Of a stretch of DNA of 42,840 nucleotides, positions 18,082 through 25,707 are shown in pieces (within the stretch, counting starts at the first letter, position 1; each line of letters opens with the position of its first letter). Source of the DNA: Marinomonas fungiae. GTDB taxonomy: Bacteria; Pseudomonadota; Gammaproteobacteria; Pseudomonadales; Marinomonadaceae. The position numbers and the translations under genes were made by a program. The stretch covers positions 1 through 42,840 of the forward strand of contig NZ_LIQF01000012.1 of NCBI RefSeq assembly GCF_001418205.1, read 5' to 3'. Under the pieces are notes generated by a model, which saw only the letters and a list, made by a program, of their open reading frames with translations, was not told the DNA's origin and ran no database searches.

Positions 18082-18223
18082 CGGTCGATAGGGCGAAAAT
18101 CCTATGCTTTTCTTGAGGTATGCGCCCTAATATAAGAAAATTCAGAACTTTAAGTAAATTCGGTGCAGGCAGCTGTTCTGCTGTATGTTTTAAAATTCGC
18201 TTAACTCATTGAGAGCTTAATGT

Positions 18224-19582
18224 ATGCCCGAGAGTCGCTGTTTACAAGGGATTTGGTCAAACCCTTGGATATTTATTTTCGCCGCTGCCGGTTCTGCGAT
18301 TGGTTTGGGGAATATTTGGAAGTTTCCATATATGTTGGGGGCCAACGGAGGTGGGGCGTTTCTGTTGATTTATTGCCTTTGCCTTGTGGTGGTGGGCTTG
18401 CCAATGCTGATGGCTGAGGCGGCGCTTGGGCGGACGGTGCGCTCTAACCCTGTAGATACGGTCAATGATTTAGCTGAGCGTCGTGTCATTTCGAAGTTTT
18501 GGGTGGCGCTTCCCTATTTGTCGGGGATCACGGGATTACTGATTCTGACGTACTACAGTGTAATTGCCGGTTGGGCATTTGCTTACTCGCGCCGTGCGGT
18601 GATGGGCTCTTTAGAGAATCTTGATACCGAAAAATCGGTGGCTTTGTTTCAGGCGTTTCTCGATGCCCCAGTAGAGATGATTTTCTGGCTTACTGTGTTT
18701 TTGACATTGGTGGTGTTAGTGGTTGGTCAGTCGGTGACGCAGGGGCTGTCAAACGTTGTGAAGCTATTGTTGCCGACACTGATCACCATGATGTTGGCGT
18801 TGGCCGCTTATGCCTTGGTGATGGGGAATAGCAGCGAGGCGTTAAGTTTTATGCTGAGTTTTGATTGGGAACAAGTCACTTTTGATGTGGCCTTGTCGGC
18901 GATCGGCCATGCGTTATTTAGTTTGGGTGTGGGCTTGGGGGCGCTTTTTTCTTACGGCGCTTATATGAGTAAGCGGATGTCGATTGCTAAGGCCGGAGCC
19001 ATTGTCGTGGGCTTGGATCTGTTGGTGTCGATTTTGGCGGCGTTGATCATTTTTCCGCTGACGTTTGAGTTCGGGATCGATGCGCAGTCAGGCCCCAGTT
19101 TAACGTTTGTTACCTTGCCGATCATTTTTGATTTGTTGCCAGCAGGTCAGGTCATTGGTTTGATGTTTTTTGCTTTGTTGGCGTTGGCTGCATTGACTTC
19201 GGCAATTGCTATGATGGAGCTGTTTGTGTCTTGGTTGCATGAACGCTTCTATATTGGTCGTTTAAAAGCAGCTTTTCGTTTGGGAGTTGGCGTATGGTTC
19301 TGTGGTATCGCCATTGTGTTGTCGTTTAATCACTGGGATGCCAAGATTCTGTTTGGCATGAATCTGTTTGAATTAGTCGACAATGTGACCTCTTTTATAA
19401 TGTTGCCCATTGCGGCCGTGGCGTTGTCTATTTTGGTGGCTTGGGTGCTTCCTGAACCGATGTTGAAAAACGAGATGATTGTGAAGACCCCAAGTCACTT
19501 TGGCTGGTGGTACACTACACTGAAATACGTCAGCATTCCGGCGGCAATTTTAATTACCGTAGCCGGATGGATAGGAGTTTAG
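18224..19582 (+). CDS. Neurotransmitter:sodium symporter (SNF) family transporter
   Basis: A 452-residue membrane protein with about 12 helices. The N-terminal NPWIFIFAAAGSAIGLGNIWKFPYMLGANGGGAF (residues 14-48) is the LeuT-fold signature: helix 1 with its unwound AIGLGN segment that binds Na+ and substrate. GPSLTFVTLPIIF and ALTSAIAMMELFVSW in the second half match helices 7-8 of bacterial SNF proteins. Substrates are usually amino acids or related amines; the one used here is not evident. It lies between the divergent smpB and ratA, only one base before ratA, so it is probably cotranscribed with ratA and rnfH. Confidence 0.88.
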   Translation: MPESRCLQGIWSNPWIFIFAAAGSAIGLGNIWKFPYMLGANGGGAFLLIYCLCLVVVGLPMLMAEAALGRTVRSNPVDTVNDLAERRVISKFWVALPYLSGITGLLILTYYSVIAGWAFAYSRRAVMGSLENLDTEKSVALFQAFLDAPVEMIFWLTVFLTLVVLVVGQSVTQGLSNVVKLLLPTLITMMLALAAYALVMGNSSEALSFMLSFDWEQVTFDVALSAIGHALFSLGVGLGALFSYGAYMSKRMSIAKAGAIVVGLDLLVSILAALIIFPLTFEFGIDAQSGPSLTFVTLPIIFDLLPAGQVIGLMFFALLALAALTSAIAMMELFVSWLHERFYIGRLKAAFRLGVGVWFCGIAIVLSFNHWDAKILFGMNLFELVDNVTSFIMLPIAAVALSILVAWVLPEPMLKNEMIVKTPSHFGWWYTTLKYVSIPAAILITVAGWIGV

Positions 19583-19583
19583 T

Positions 19584-20012
19584 TTGAGTCATATTCAGAA
19601 GTTTGCTCATGTGAATTATAGTCAGAAACAAATGTACGACTTAGTGAACGATTTCGAGCAATATCCTGCTTTTTTACCGGGCTGTTTAGGCGCGCGCACT
19701 TTGTCTCGTACTGATCGTGAGATTGTTGCGACATTGGATGTTGGTAAAGGCCCTATTCATCAATCGTTTACCACTCGCAATGTACTGACCGAGTCCAGTC
19801 GTGTGGAAATGAATCTGGTGCAAGGGCCCTTTAAGAAGTTGCACGGAGTATGGACTTTCGAGCCTTTGTCAGAAACAACGTGTAAGATTGCCTTAAGTAT
19901 CGATTTTGAGTTAAGTGGTATGCTCAAATTCGCTTTTGGTGGTGTGTTTGGGCAAGTAGCAAACGCTATGGTTGAAGCCTTTAGTGAACGAGCGAAAGTG
20001 GTATATGGCTAA
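19584..20012 (+). CDS. ratA: Type II toxin-antitoxin system RatA family / START-like protein
   Basis: A 142-residue protein of the polyketide cyclase/START superfamily (coenzyme Q-binding COQ10-like). The start SHIQKFAHVNYSQKQMYDLVNDFEQYPAFLPGC is strongly conserved in RatA. The Escherichia coli protein has been reported to interfere with ribosome subunit joining, while eukaryotic relatives bind ubiquinone, so the true role is debated. The start is TTG at 19584, supported by AGGAG at 19573-19577 six bases upstream and by the family N-terminus. It overlaps rnfH by eight bases. Confidence 0.92.
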   Translation: MSHIQKFAHVNYSQKQMYDLVNDFEQYPAFLPGCLGARTLSRTDREIVATLDVGKGPIHQSFTTRNVLTESSRVEMNLVQGPFKKLHGVWTFEPLSETTCKIALSIDFELSGMLKFAFGGVFGQVANAMVEAFSERAKVVYG

Positions 20013-20298
20013 GATTCGAGTTGAGGTGGCGTACGCGTTGCCAGAAAAACAAAAGATTGTGGCATTGGATGTGGACGAAGGCTGCACTGTGATGGATGCG
20101 GTGCGACTGTCGAACATTGATGCGTTCTTTCCTGGGTTGGATTTGAGTGCCCCTAAGTTGGGTATTTTTGGTAAGGCGGTTCGTAAACCTGAAGAGCAAA
20201 TATTGCGCGCGGGCGAGCGAGTGGAAATTTATCGAGAGCTGAAAGTTGACCCGAAACAAGCTCGGGCCAACCGTGCAGCGAAAGCGGACAAAGAATAA
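20005..20298 (+). CDS. rnfH: RnfH family ubiquitin-like protein
   Basis: A 97-residue small protein of the RnfH (RatB, UPF0125) family with a beta-grasp fold. Visible landmarks are VEVAYALPEKQKIVALDVDEGCTVMDAV, GIFGKAVRKPEEQILRAGERVEIYRELKVDPK and a basic tail. A longer reading frame begins at 19972, but the ATG at 20005 matches the family start MAKIRVEVAYAL. It overlaps the ratA end by eight bases, which implies translational coupling; the pair is a standard gammaproteobacterial unit. The function is not established. Its stop lies one base from the convergent bamE stop. Confidence 0.92.
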   Translation: MAKIRVEVAYALPEKQKIVALDVDEGCTVMDAVRLSNIDAFFPGLDLSAPKLGIFGKAVRKPEEQILRAGERVEIYRELKVDPKQARANRAAKADKE

Positions 20299-20299
20299 C

Positions 20300-20617
20300 T
20301 TATTTCTCCTGAATATCTTGTAATACGCCGTTTTGGAAGGTTAATACAAGATGTTTGACTTCGCTTACTGTGCTGTCTTGCTTGCTGTAAAGGCTGGTGA
20401 ACAAGTAATGCCATTGGTTTGATTTGAATGTGCTTTGTACCATTGGAGTGCCTAGTACGTACAAGACCTGAGATTCGGTCATGCCAAGTTGGAGTTGTTG
20501 TACTTGTTCTGTTTTAATGACGTTGCCTTGCTCAACAGTTGGCTTGTAGGGTGAAGGAAGCAGGCTACACGCGCTGAGTGTGAACAGTGTAGATAGTAGG
20601 AGAATCGTTTTCTTCAT
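20300..20617 (-). CDS. bamE: Outer membrane assembly lipoprotein BamE
   Basis: A 105-residue lipoprotein with signal peptide MKKTILLLSTLFTLSAC, lipid-modified cysteine at residue 17. The mature domain has the SmpA/OmlA fold signature QLQLGMTESQVLYVLGTPMVQSTFKSNQWHYLF, and ends VLTFQNGVLQDIQ. BamE is the small accessory subunit of the BamABCDE complex that inserts beta-barrel proteins into the outer membrane. The location next to fur and rnfH is typical in gammaproteobacteria. It is divergent from fur with 71 bases between the starts. Confidence 0.95.
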   Translation of the reverse strand: MKKTILLLSTLFTLSACSLLPSPYKPTVEQGNVIKTEQVQQLQLGMTESQVLYVLGTPMVQSTFKSNQWHYLFTSLYSKQDSTVSEVKHLVLTFQNGVLQDIQEK

Positions 20618-20688
20618 TGGGCTTAATCCTGTGTTGGTTAGGTCAATGATAAAGTAATTATTAACGAGATCGAAATAGAGAATGACTC

Positions 20689-21099
20689 ATGAGCAGTGAA
20701 AATCAAGAACTTAAAAAAGCTGGACTGAAAGTAACACTTCCACGCGTGAAAATCTTACAGATTCTAGAAAATGCTGGTGACCATCACATGAGCGCGGATG
20801 ATGTTTACCGTACATTGTTGGATCAAGGTGAAGATGTAGGTCTAGCAACGGTGTACCGTGTATTGACTCAATTTGAGACGGCGGGTTTGGTTTCACGCCA
20901 TCATTTTGAGGCTGGCACTGCTGTCTTTGAGTTGGCGAAAGGTGAGCACCACGATCATATGATCTGTTTAGAAACAGGTAAAGTGATTGAGTTTGTGGAC
21001 GATGTGATCGAACAGCGTCAACACGAAATTGCAGAAGAGCATGGTTACGAAATCGAAGATCACAACCTGATCATTTACGTTCGTCCAAAGAAGAGTTAA
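20689..21099 (+). CDS. fur: Ferric uptake regulator
   Basis: A 136-residue iron-responsive repressor. The N-terminal winged helix includes GLKVTLPRVKILQILE and DVGLATVYRVLTQFETAGL (DNA recognition helix); the dimerisation domain has HHDHMICLETGKVIEF with the metal-binding histidines. As in Pseudomonas Fur, the second cysteine of the enteric CxxC pair is missing (CLETG instead of CLDCG), and the C-terminus is short, ending IIYVRPKKS without extra cysteines. A structural zinc site of the enteric kind is therefore unlikely. No convincing Fur box was found before the gene. Confidence 0.97.
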   Translation: MSSENQELKKAGLKVTLPRVKILQILENAGDHHMSADDVYRTLLDQGEDVGLATVYRVLTQFETAGLVSRHHFEAGTAVFELAKGEHHDHMICLETGKVIEFVDDVIEQRQHEIAEEHGYEIEDHNLIIYVRPKKS

Positions 21100-21100
21100 T

Positions 21101-21129
21101 CAACTTCAGTAGCATGGCTACTGAAGTTG
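21101..21129. terminator. Perfect 12-bp hairpin between convergent fur and recN
   Basis: CAACTTCAGTAG, loop CATGG, CTACTGAAGTTG. It starts one base after the fur stop and its right arm includes the recN stop codon and last codons. Neither side has a clear T run, so it may act as a bidirectional 3' end element rather than a textbook terminator. Confidence 0.65.
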
Positions 21130-22794
21130 GACATTACCGAGCATTTCTCTAGCATGTGCGAGGGTTTGCTCGGTAAGTTCAATCCCTCCTAACAAGCGTG
21201 CGATTTCTTGCGTACGGTTGGTTTCTGCCAACGATTCCACTTTTGATACGGTTGCTTCATTGAATACTTCCTTGCTGACACGGAAGTGCTGATGACCTTG
21301 AGCTGCCACTTGCGCCAAGTGGGTGACACAGAAGACCTGTCCACGATTGCCTACGGCGCGCAGCATTCGTCCAACGACTTCTGCAGTACCGCCACTGATG
21401 CCTACGTCAACTTCGTCGAATACCAAGGTTGGAATGACGGAGGTGTGTGCTGTCACTACCTGAATGCCTAAACTGATACGCGATAATTCGCCTCCTGATG
21501 CCACTTTACGCAGCGGTTGTGCAGGTTGACCTGGGTTAGAGGCGATCATGTATTCAATTTCTTCATAACCATTGACACTGATTTGATCTAATGGATCACA
21601 GTGGATGTAGAATCGCGCGTGGGGCATACCAAGGCCGTGAATCTGTTCTTCAACTCGCTGTGCCAATTCCTCTTTGGCTTGCATACGTTTTTCCGTCAGT
21701 AGGGTCGCGCTGGTTGTGAGCTGCTGATAGGCCTTTTCTTCTTTAAGTTTTAATGCGTCGAGGCTTTCTTCACTGCCAGATAAGCTGTTCAGCTCTGCTT
21801 CCACTTCTTCACGCAATGGGATTAAGCCTTCCGGTAATACTCGATGTTTACGAGCTGTGTCATAAATATCGCTGAGTCGTTGCTCGATATCTTGCAAACG
21901 GCCAGGATCTTGCTCAAGGGTATCTTGATAATGGTTTAAACTTGCCGACGCTTCTTCTGCTTGAATAAGCGCTTGGTTCATCATCTCCAGCGCATTTTCC
22001 AGCTCTTTGGTTGGCGGGTGGATGGCGCTGGCTTGTTGGATGGCTTGGTGCAATAAAGAGCAAACGTTGCCTTCATCGCTGTCTCGCAGAATGCCGCTGG
22101 CAGCGTAGGCTTTGTATTGCGCATCGGCGATGTTGGAGAGAAAGGCTTGTTCGTTTTCCAGCTCTTCCAGTTCGTTGGCTTTTAAATCCAGTTGCGCCAG
22201 TTCTTCCGCTTGGTAAGACAGCAGTTGTACTTTGGCTTCTTGTTCTGCTGAGCGGTTTTGCTTGGCATGAAGTTCTTCTTTTAGCTTGCGCCAAGCGTTG
22301 TATTCTTCGCGCACTTGACGGGTCAGGTCGGTTAAACGGCCATATTCATCCAGCTGTTGGCGTTGGGCGCTGCGCAAAAGTAACGATTGATGCTCATGTT
22401 GACCATGAATATCAACCAAGAAACTACCGGCTTCTTTTAGGTCGGCTAGGGTGCAAGGGCGGCCGTTAATATATGCTTTGGAGCGGCCTTCTTTGCTGAT
22501 GACGCGGCGTAAGATGCATAGGCTCTCGCTTGTATTTTCCAGATCTCGTTCTTCTAACCAGTCTTGTACCGCAGGGTAAGCACTGATCTCAAAGGTAGCG
22601 CTGATATCGGCTTTCTTTTCCCCATGACGGACCACGCCGGCGTCCGTTCGCCCGCCTAGGCATAAGGATAGGGCGTCTACCATGATGGATTTGCCTGCGC
22701 CCGTTTCACCCGAGATAGCGGTCATGCCGGGTTTCAATTCCAATTCAAGGCTTTCAACGATAGCGAAGTTTGAGATAGCAATACTGGTTAGCAT
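21118..22794 (-). CDS. recN: DNA repair protein RecN
   Basis: A 558-residue SMC-like ATPase for double-strand break repair. Features in order: N-terminal AISNFAIVESLELEL and Walker A GETGAGKS (near residue 30), a long coiled coil rich in Glu, Gln and Leu (about 150-370), ABC signature VASGGELSRISLGIQ (near residue 420), and Walker B PTLVFDEVDVGISGGTA. A frame extension upstream uses TTG at 22815, but the ATG at 22794 follows GGAG and starts exactly as other RecN proteins. Two LexA-like boxes lie upstream, in line with SOS induction. It is divergent from grpE. Confidence 0.96.
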   Translation of the reverse strand: MLTSIAISNFAIVESLELELKPGMTAISGETGAGKSIMVDALSLCLGGRTDAGVVRHGEKKADISATFEISAYPAVQDWLEERDLENTSESLCILRRVISKEGRSKAYINGRPCTLADLKEAGSFLVDIHGQHEHQSLLLRSAQRQQLDEYGRLTDLTRQVREEYNAWRKLKEELHAKQNRSAEQEAKVQLLSYQAEELAQLDLKANELEELENEQAFLSNIADAQYKAYAASGILRDSDEGNVCSLLHQAIQQASAIHPPTKELENALEMMNQALIQAEEASASLNHYQDTLEQDPGRLQDIEQRLSDIYDTARKHRVLPEGLIPLREEVEAELNSLSGSEESLDALKLKEEKAYQQLTTSATLLTEKRMQAKEELAQRVEEQIHGLGMPHARFYIHCDPLDQISVNGYEEIEYMIASNPGQPAQPLRKVASGGELSRISLGIQVVTAHTSVIPTLVFDEVDVGISGGTAEVVGRMLRAVGNRGQVFCVTHLAQVAAQGHQHFRVSKEVFNEATVSKVESLAETNRTQEIARLLGGIELTEQTLAHAREMLGNVQLQ

Positions 22795-22821
22795 GATCTG
22801 CTCCTGATAAAGCAAACAATA

Positions 22822-22841
22822 GCATGGTTATTTATACAGTG
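22822..22841 (-). promoter_or_regulatory. LexA-like box, gene-proximal, upstream of recN
   Basis: Minus-strand CTGTATAAATAACCAT (core 22824-22839) keeps the CTGT half-site of the SOS box CTGT-N8-ACAG but only two of four bases in the other half. It repeats the sequence of the upstream box at a 24-base distance. Confidence 0.45.
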
Positions 22842-22845
22842 TTTT

Positions 22846-22865
22846 ATGTGTTTATTTATACAGTA
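22846..22865 (-). promoter_or_regulatory. LexA box overlapping the recN promoter
   Basis: Minus-strand CTGTATAAATAAACAC (core 22848-22863) matches CTGT-N8-ACAG at seven of eight positions. It contains the -10 box TATAAA (22855-22860) of the recN promoter, so a bound repressor would block RNA polymerase. Confidence 0.65.
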
Positions 22866-22884
22866 CTTGTATGTTTTTTGACAA
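22855..22884 (-). promoter_or_regulatory. Sigma-70 promoter of recN
   Basis: Minus strand TTGTCA (22879-22884), 18-base spacer, TATAAA (22855-22860). It points into recN. Confidence 0.65.
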
Positions 22885-22930
22885 GTGCCAGAAAAAGAAA
22901 TTATTTGCGTACTTTTAATGGGGATTAGGT

Positions 22931-22958
22931 GTTGAAAGCACAAAAGACGTCCCCATAT
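22931..22958 (+). promoter_or_regulatory. RpoH (sigma-32) promoter of grpE
   Basis: GTTGAAA (22931-22937), 13-base spacer, CCCCATAT (22951-22958). This matches the heat-shock consensus CTTGAAA / CCCCATNT at nearly every position and lies 45 bases before the grpE start. Confidence 0.85.
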
Positions 22959-23002
22959 ACCACGCACAGACAGTGATTACTTTCTGTTATTTGGAGATGA
23001 AA

Positions 23003-23572
23003 ATGAGTGATCAAACGAATAAAGCACAGCAAGAAGTCGAGCAAGAAGAATTGCTAAACGAAGCCGATGCAGCCATTGCCGAAGAAGTTCTTGAAGGTAT
23101 GGTTGAAGATGACGCTTCTGAAGAACTGATTAAGGCACGTGAAGAAGCGGCCCAGTACAAAGAAGTGGCGCTTCGTGCTCAAGCTGAAGCACAGAACATC
23201 CGTCGCCGTGCTGAGCAAGATGTAGAGAAAGCTCACAAGTTTGCGTTGGAAAAATTCGCGAAATCGGTAATTACCGTAGCTGATAACCTAGAGCGTGCCT
23301 TGTCTTCTGCGGCAGAAGGTTCTGAAAATGATCCAATGCGCGAAGGTGTCGAACTAACTTACCGTGACCTAGTAGAAACGTTAGCTCGTTTTGAAGTTGT
23401 GGCTGTTGATCCTGCTGGTGAACCATTTAACCCTGAGTTACATCAGGCGATGACGATGGTGCCTAATCCAAGCATGGAACCAAACACGGTTATGGACGTG
23501 GTTCAGAAAGGTTACACCCTAAATGGCCGCTTATTGCGCCCTGCGATGGTAGTGGTTTCAAGCGCAGCTTAA
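23003..23572 (+). CDS. grpE: Nucleotide exchange factor GrpE
   Basis: A 189-residue cochaperone that releases ADP from DnaK. An acidic N-terminus (residues 1-45) leads to a long coiled coil (YKEVALRAQAEAQNIRRRAEQDVEKAHKFALEKFAKSV split over residues 50-90) and a C-terminal beta domain with PAGEPFNPELHQAMTMVP and VVQKGYTLNGRLLRPAMVVV. An upstream in-frame GTG exists at 22973; the ATG at 23003 is preferred because GGAG precedes it and the protein then begins MSDQTNK. First gene of a grpE-dnaK-dnaJ heat-shock cluster, behind an RpoH-type promoter. Confidence 0.97.
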   Translation: MSDQTNKAQQEVEQEELLNEADAAIAEEVLEGMVEDDASEELIKAREEAAQYKEVALRAQAEAQNIRRRAEQDVEKAHKFALEKFAKSVITVADNLERALSSAAEGSENDPMREGVELTYRDLVETLARFEVVAVDPAGEPFNPELHQAMTMVPNPSMEPNTVMDVVQKGYTLNGRLLRPAMVVVSSAA

Positions 23573-23576
23573 AAAA

Positions 23577-23596
23577 ACTGTCATTTTTTTGACAGT
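23577..23596 (+). other. Short hairpin between grpE and dnaK
   Basis: ACTGTCA and TGACAGT pair around a six-T loop, just after the grpE stop. There is no T run behind the stem, so it is not a normal terminator; it may only dampen read-through. Confidence 0.35.
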
Positions 23597-23601
23597 CAGC
23601 G

Positions 23602-23630
23602 CTTGAAATAAAAATTGCCGTACCCAAATA
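23602..23630 (+). promoter_or_regulatory. Possible second RpoH promoter before dnaK
   Basis: CTTGAAA (23602-23608) is a perfect sigma-32 -35 element. Fourteen bases later CCCAAATA (23623-23630) is a partial -10 match. It would give dnaK its own heat-shock start inside the cluster. Confidence 0.5.
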
Positions 23631-23675
23631 CAGAATTATCGAAACTACTAAAGAATTTTTACTGGAGATGCAACC

Positions 23676-25592
23676 ATGGGCAAAATCATTGGTATTGACT
23701 TAGGTACAACTAACTCTTGTGTTTCCGTGCTAGACGGAGACAAGGCTCGCGTTATTGAAAACGCGGAAGGCGATCGCACCACCCCATCTATCGTAGCATT
23801 CACTGAAGATGGCGAGATATTGGTAGGTCAGTCAGCTAAACGTCAAGCGGTTACAAACCCAACGAACACGCTATTTGCAGTGAAGCGTTTGATCGGTCGT
23901 CGTTTCCAAGACGACGTGGTTCAAAAAGACATCTCAATGGTGCCTTACAAAATCGTTGCTGCGGATAACGGCGATGCATGGGTAGAAGTGAAAGGCGACA
24001 AAAAAGCGCCGCCACAAATCTCTGCTGAAGTTCTTAAGAAAATGAAGAAAACAGCGGAAGACTACCTAGGTGAGAAAGTAACCGAAGCGGTTATCACGGT
24101 TCCTGCTTACTTCAACGACTCTCAGCGTCAAGCGACGAAAGACGCCGGTAAGATCGCGGGTCTTGATGTAAAACGTATCATCAACGAGCCAACAGCAGCA
24201 GCACTAGCATATGGCCTAGACAAGGCATCTGGTGACTCAACTGTAGCAGTATACGACCTTGGTGGTGGTACGTTCGATATCTCTATCATCGAAATTGCGG
24301 ATGTTGATGGCGAAAAACAATTCGAAGTACTGTCTACTAACGGTGATACGTTCCTAGGTGGTGAAGACTTCGACATGCGCGTGATCGAATTCTTGGCAGC
24401 AGAGTTCAAGAAAGACACGGGTATCGATCTACACAATGACCCATTAGCGCTACAGCGTCTAAAAGAAGCGGGTGAGAAAGCGAAGGTTGAGTTGTCTTCT
24501 TCTTCTCAAACAGAAGTAAACCTACCGTACATCACGGCTGATGCATCAGGTCCTAAACACCTTAATGTTAAGTTAACTCGTTCTAAGCTTGAGTCTTTGG
24601 TTGAAGACCTAGTGACTAAGTCTCTAGAGCCTTGCCGTCAAGCACTGAAAGATGCTGATCTATCTGCTTCTGACATCGACGAAGTTATCCTAGTGGGTGG
24701 CCAGACTCGTATGCCTATGGTGCAAGCGAAAGTGACTGAATTCTTCGGTAAGGCGCCACGCAAGGACGTGAACCCTGATGAAGCGGTTGCGATCGGTGCG
24801 TCAATCCAAGGTGCGGTACTAGCAGGTGACGTGAAAGACGTTCTTCTACTAGACGTTACACCTCTGTCTCTAGGTATCGAGACAATGGGTGGTGTGATGA
24901 CAACTTTGATCGAGAAAAACACGACGATTCCAACGAAAAAGTCACAAGTATTCTCGACGGCAGAAGACAATCAGAACGCAGTAACGATTCATGCCCTACA
25001 GGGTGAGCGTAAACAAGCGGCTCAGAACAAATCTCTAGGTCGTTTCGACTTGGCTGACATTCCACCAGCGCCACGCGGTGTGCCTCAAATCGAAGTAAGC
25101 TTCGATATCGATGCCAACGGTATCTTGAGCGTTTCTGCGAAAGACAAAGCGACTGGTAAAGAGCAGTCTATCGTGATCAAAGCCTCTTCTGGTCTAAGCG
25201 ATGAAGAAGTGGAGAAAATGGTTCGCGACGCGGAAGCGAATGCGGAAGAAGACCGTAAGTTCGAAGAGCTAGTACAAGCTCGTAACACTGCGGACGGCAT
25301 GATCCACGCAACTCGTAAGACTCTAACTGATGCAGGCGATAAAGCGACTGCAGAAGAGAAAGAAGCCATTGAGAAAGCGATTGCTGACCTTGAAGCGGCA
25401 CTAGAATCTAACGACAAAGATCAGATCGAAGAGAAAACCAATGCGTTGACTCAAGCCTCTGGTTCTTTGGCTCAAAAACTGTACGAGCAAGCGGATGCGT
25501 CACAAGCTAAAGATGGCGAGCAGGCTTCTGGTTCGAAACAAGACGACGCAGTTGATGCTGAGTTTGAAGAAGTTAAAGACGACAAAAAATAA
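23676..25592 (+). CDS. dnaK: Molecular chaperone DnaK (Hsp70)
   Basis: A 638-residue cytoplasmic ATP-dependent chaperone. The nucleotide-binding domain starts [16 protein letters not shown] and contains [29 protein letters not shown] (near residue 195) and VGGQTRMP; the linker [13 protein letters not shown] is intact near residue 390. The substrate-binding domain and helical lid follow, ending in an acidic [10 protein letters not shown] tail. The length is standard. The region uses fewer rare-looking codons than its neighbours, as expected of a highly expressed gene. It works with GrpE and DnaJ encoded on either side. Confidence 0.98.
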   Translation: MGKIIGIDLGTTNSCVSVLDGDKARVIENAEGDRTTPSIVAFTEDGEILVGQSAKRQAVTNPTNTLFAVKRLIGRRFQDDVVQKDISMVPYKIVAADNGDAWVEVKGDKKAPPQISAEVLKKMKKTAEDYLGEKVTEAVITVPAYFNDSQRQATKDAGKIAGLDVKRIINEPTAAALAYGLDKASGDSTVAVYDLGGGTFDISIIEIADVDGEKQFEVLSTNGDTFLGGEDFDMRVIEFLAAEFKKDTGIDLHNDPLALQRLKEAGEKAKVELSSSSQTEVNLPYITADASGPKHLNVKLTRSKLESLVEDLVTKSLEPCRQALKDADLSASDIDEVILVGGQTRMPMVQAKVTEFFGKAPRKDVNPDEAVAIGASIQGAVLAGDVKDVLLLDVTPLSLGIETMGGVMTTLIEKNTTIPTKKSQVFSTAEDNQNAVTIHALQGERKQAAQNKSLGRFDLADIPPAPRGVPQIEVSFDIDANGILSVSAKDKATGKEQSIVIKASSGLSDEEVEKMVRDAEANAEEDRKFEELVQARNTADGMIHATRKTLTDAGDKATAEEKEAIEKAIADLEAALESNDKDQIEEKTNALTQASGSLAQKLYEQADASQAKDGEQASGSKQDDAVDAEFEEVKDDKK

Positions 25593-25631
25593 GCCGAGTG
25601 CTTCCTTAAGTCGTCGTCCCTAGGGACTTAT

Positions 25632-25660
25632 GCAAAACACGGGACGTAACCGTGTTTTGC
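25632..25660 (+). terminator. Hairpin between dnaK and dnaJ
   Basis: Perfect 11-bp stem GCAAAACACGG / CCGTGTTTTGC, seven-base loop, followed by TGTATTT. A partial terminator or mRNA-processing hairpin would lower dnaJ relative to dnaK expression. Confidence 0.65.
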
Positions 25661-25707
25661 TGTATTTAGGGATTTGAACTCACTCTACATATTCAGGAAC
25701 ACCTGCA

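Noticed and set aside
20640..20665. Possible Fur box (AATGATAAAGTAATTATT) between bamE and fur
   Set aside because: AT-rich with only a loose match to the 19-base Fur consensus; not better than chance in this kind of spacer.
22011..22469. 152-residue plus-strand frame inside recN
   Set aside because: Trp/Arg/Leu-rich shadow of the RecN coiled coil; no ribosome binding site or family resemblance.
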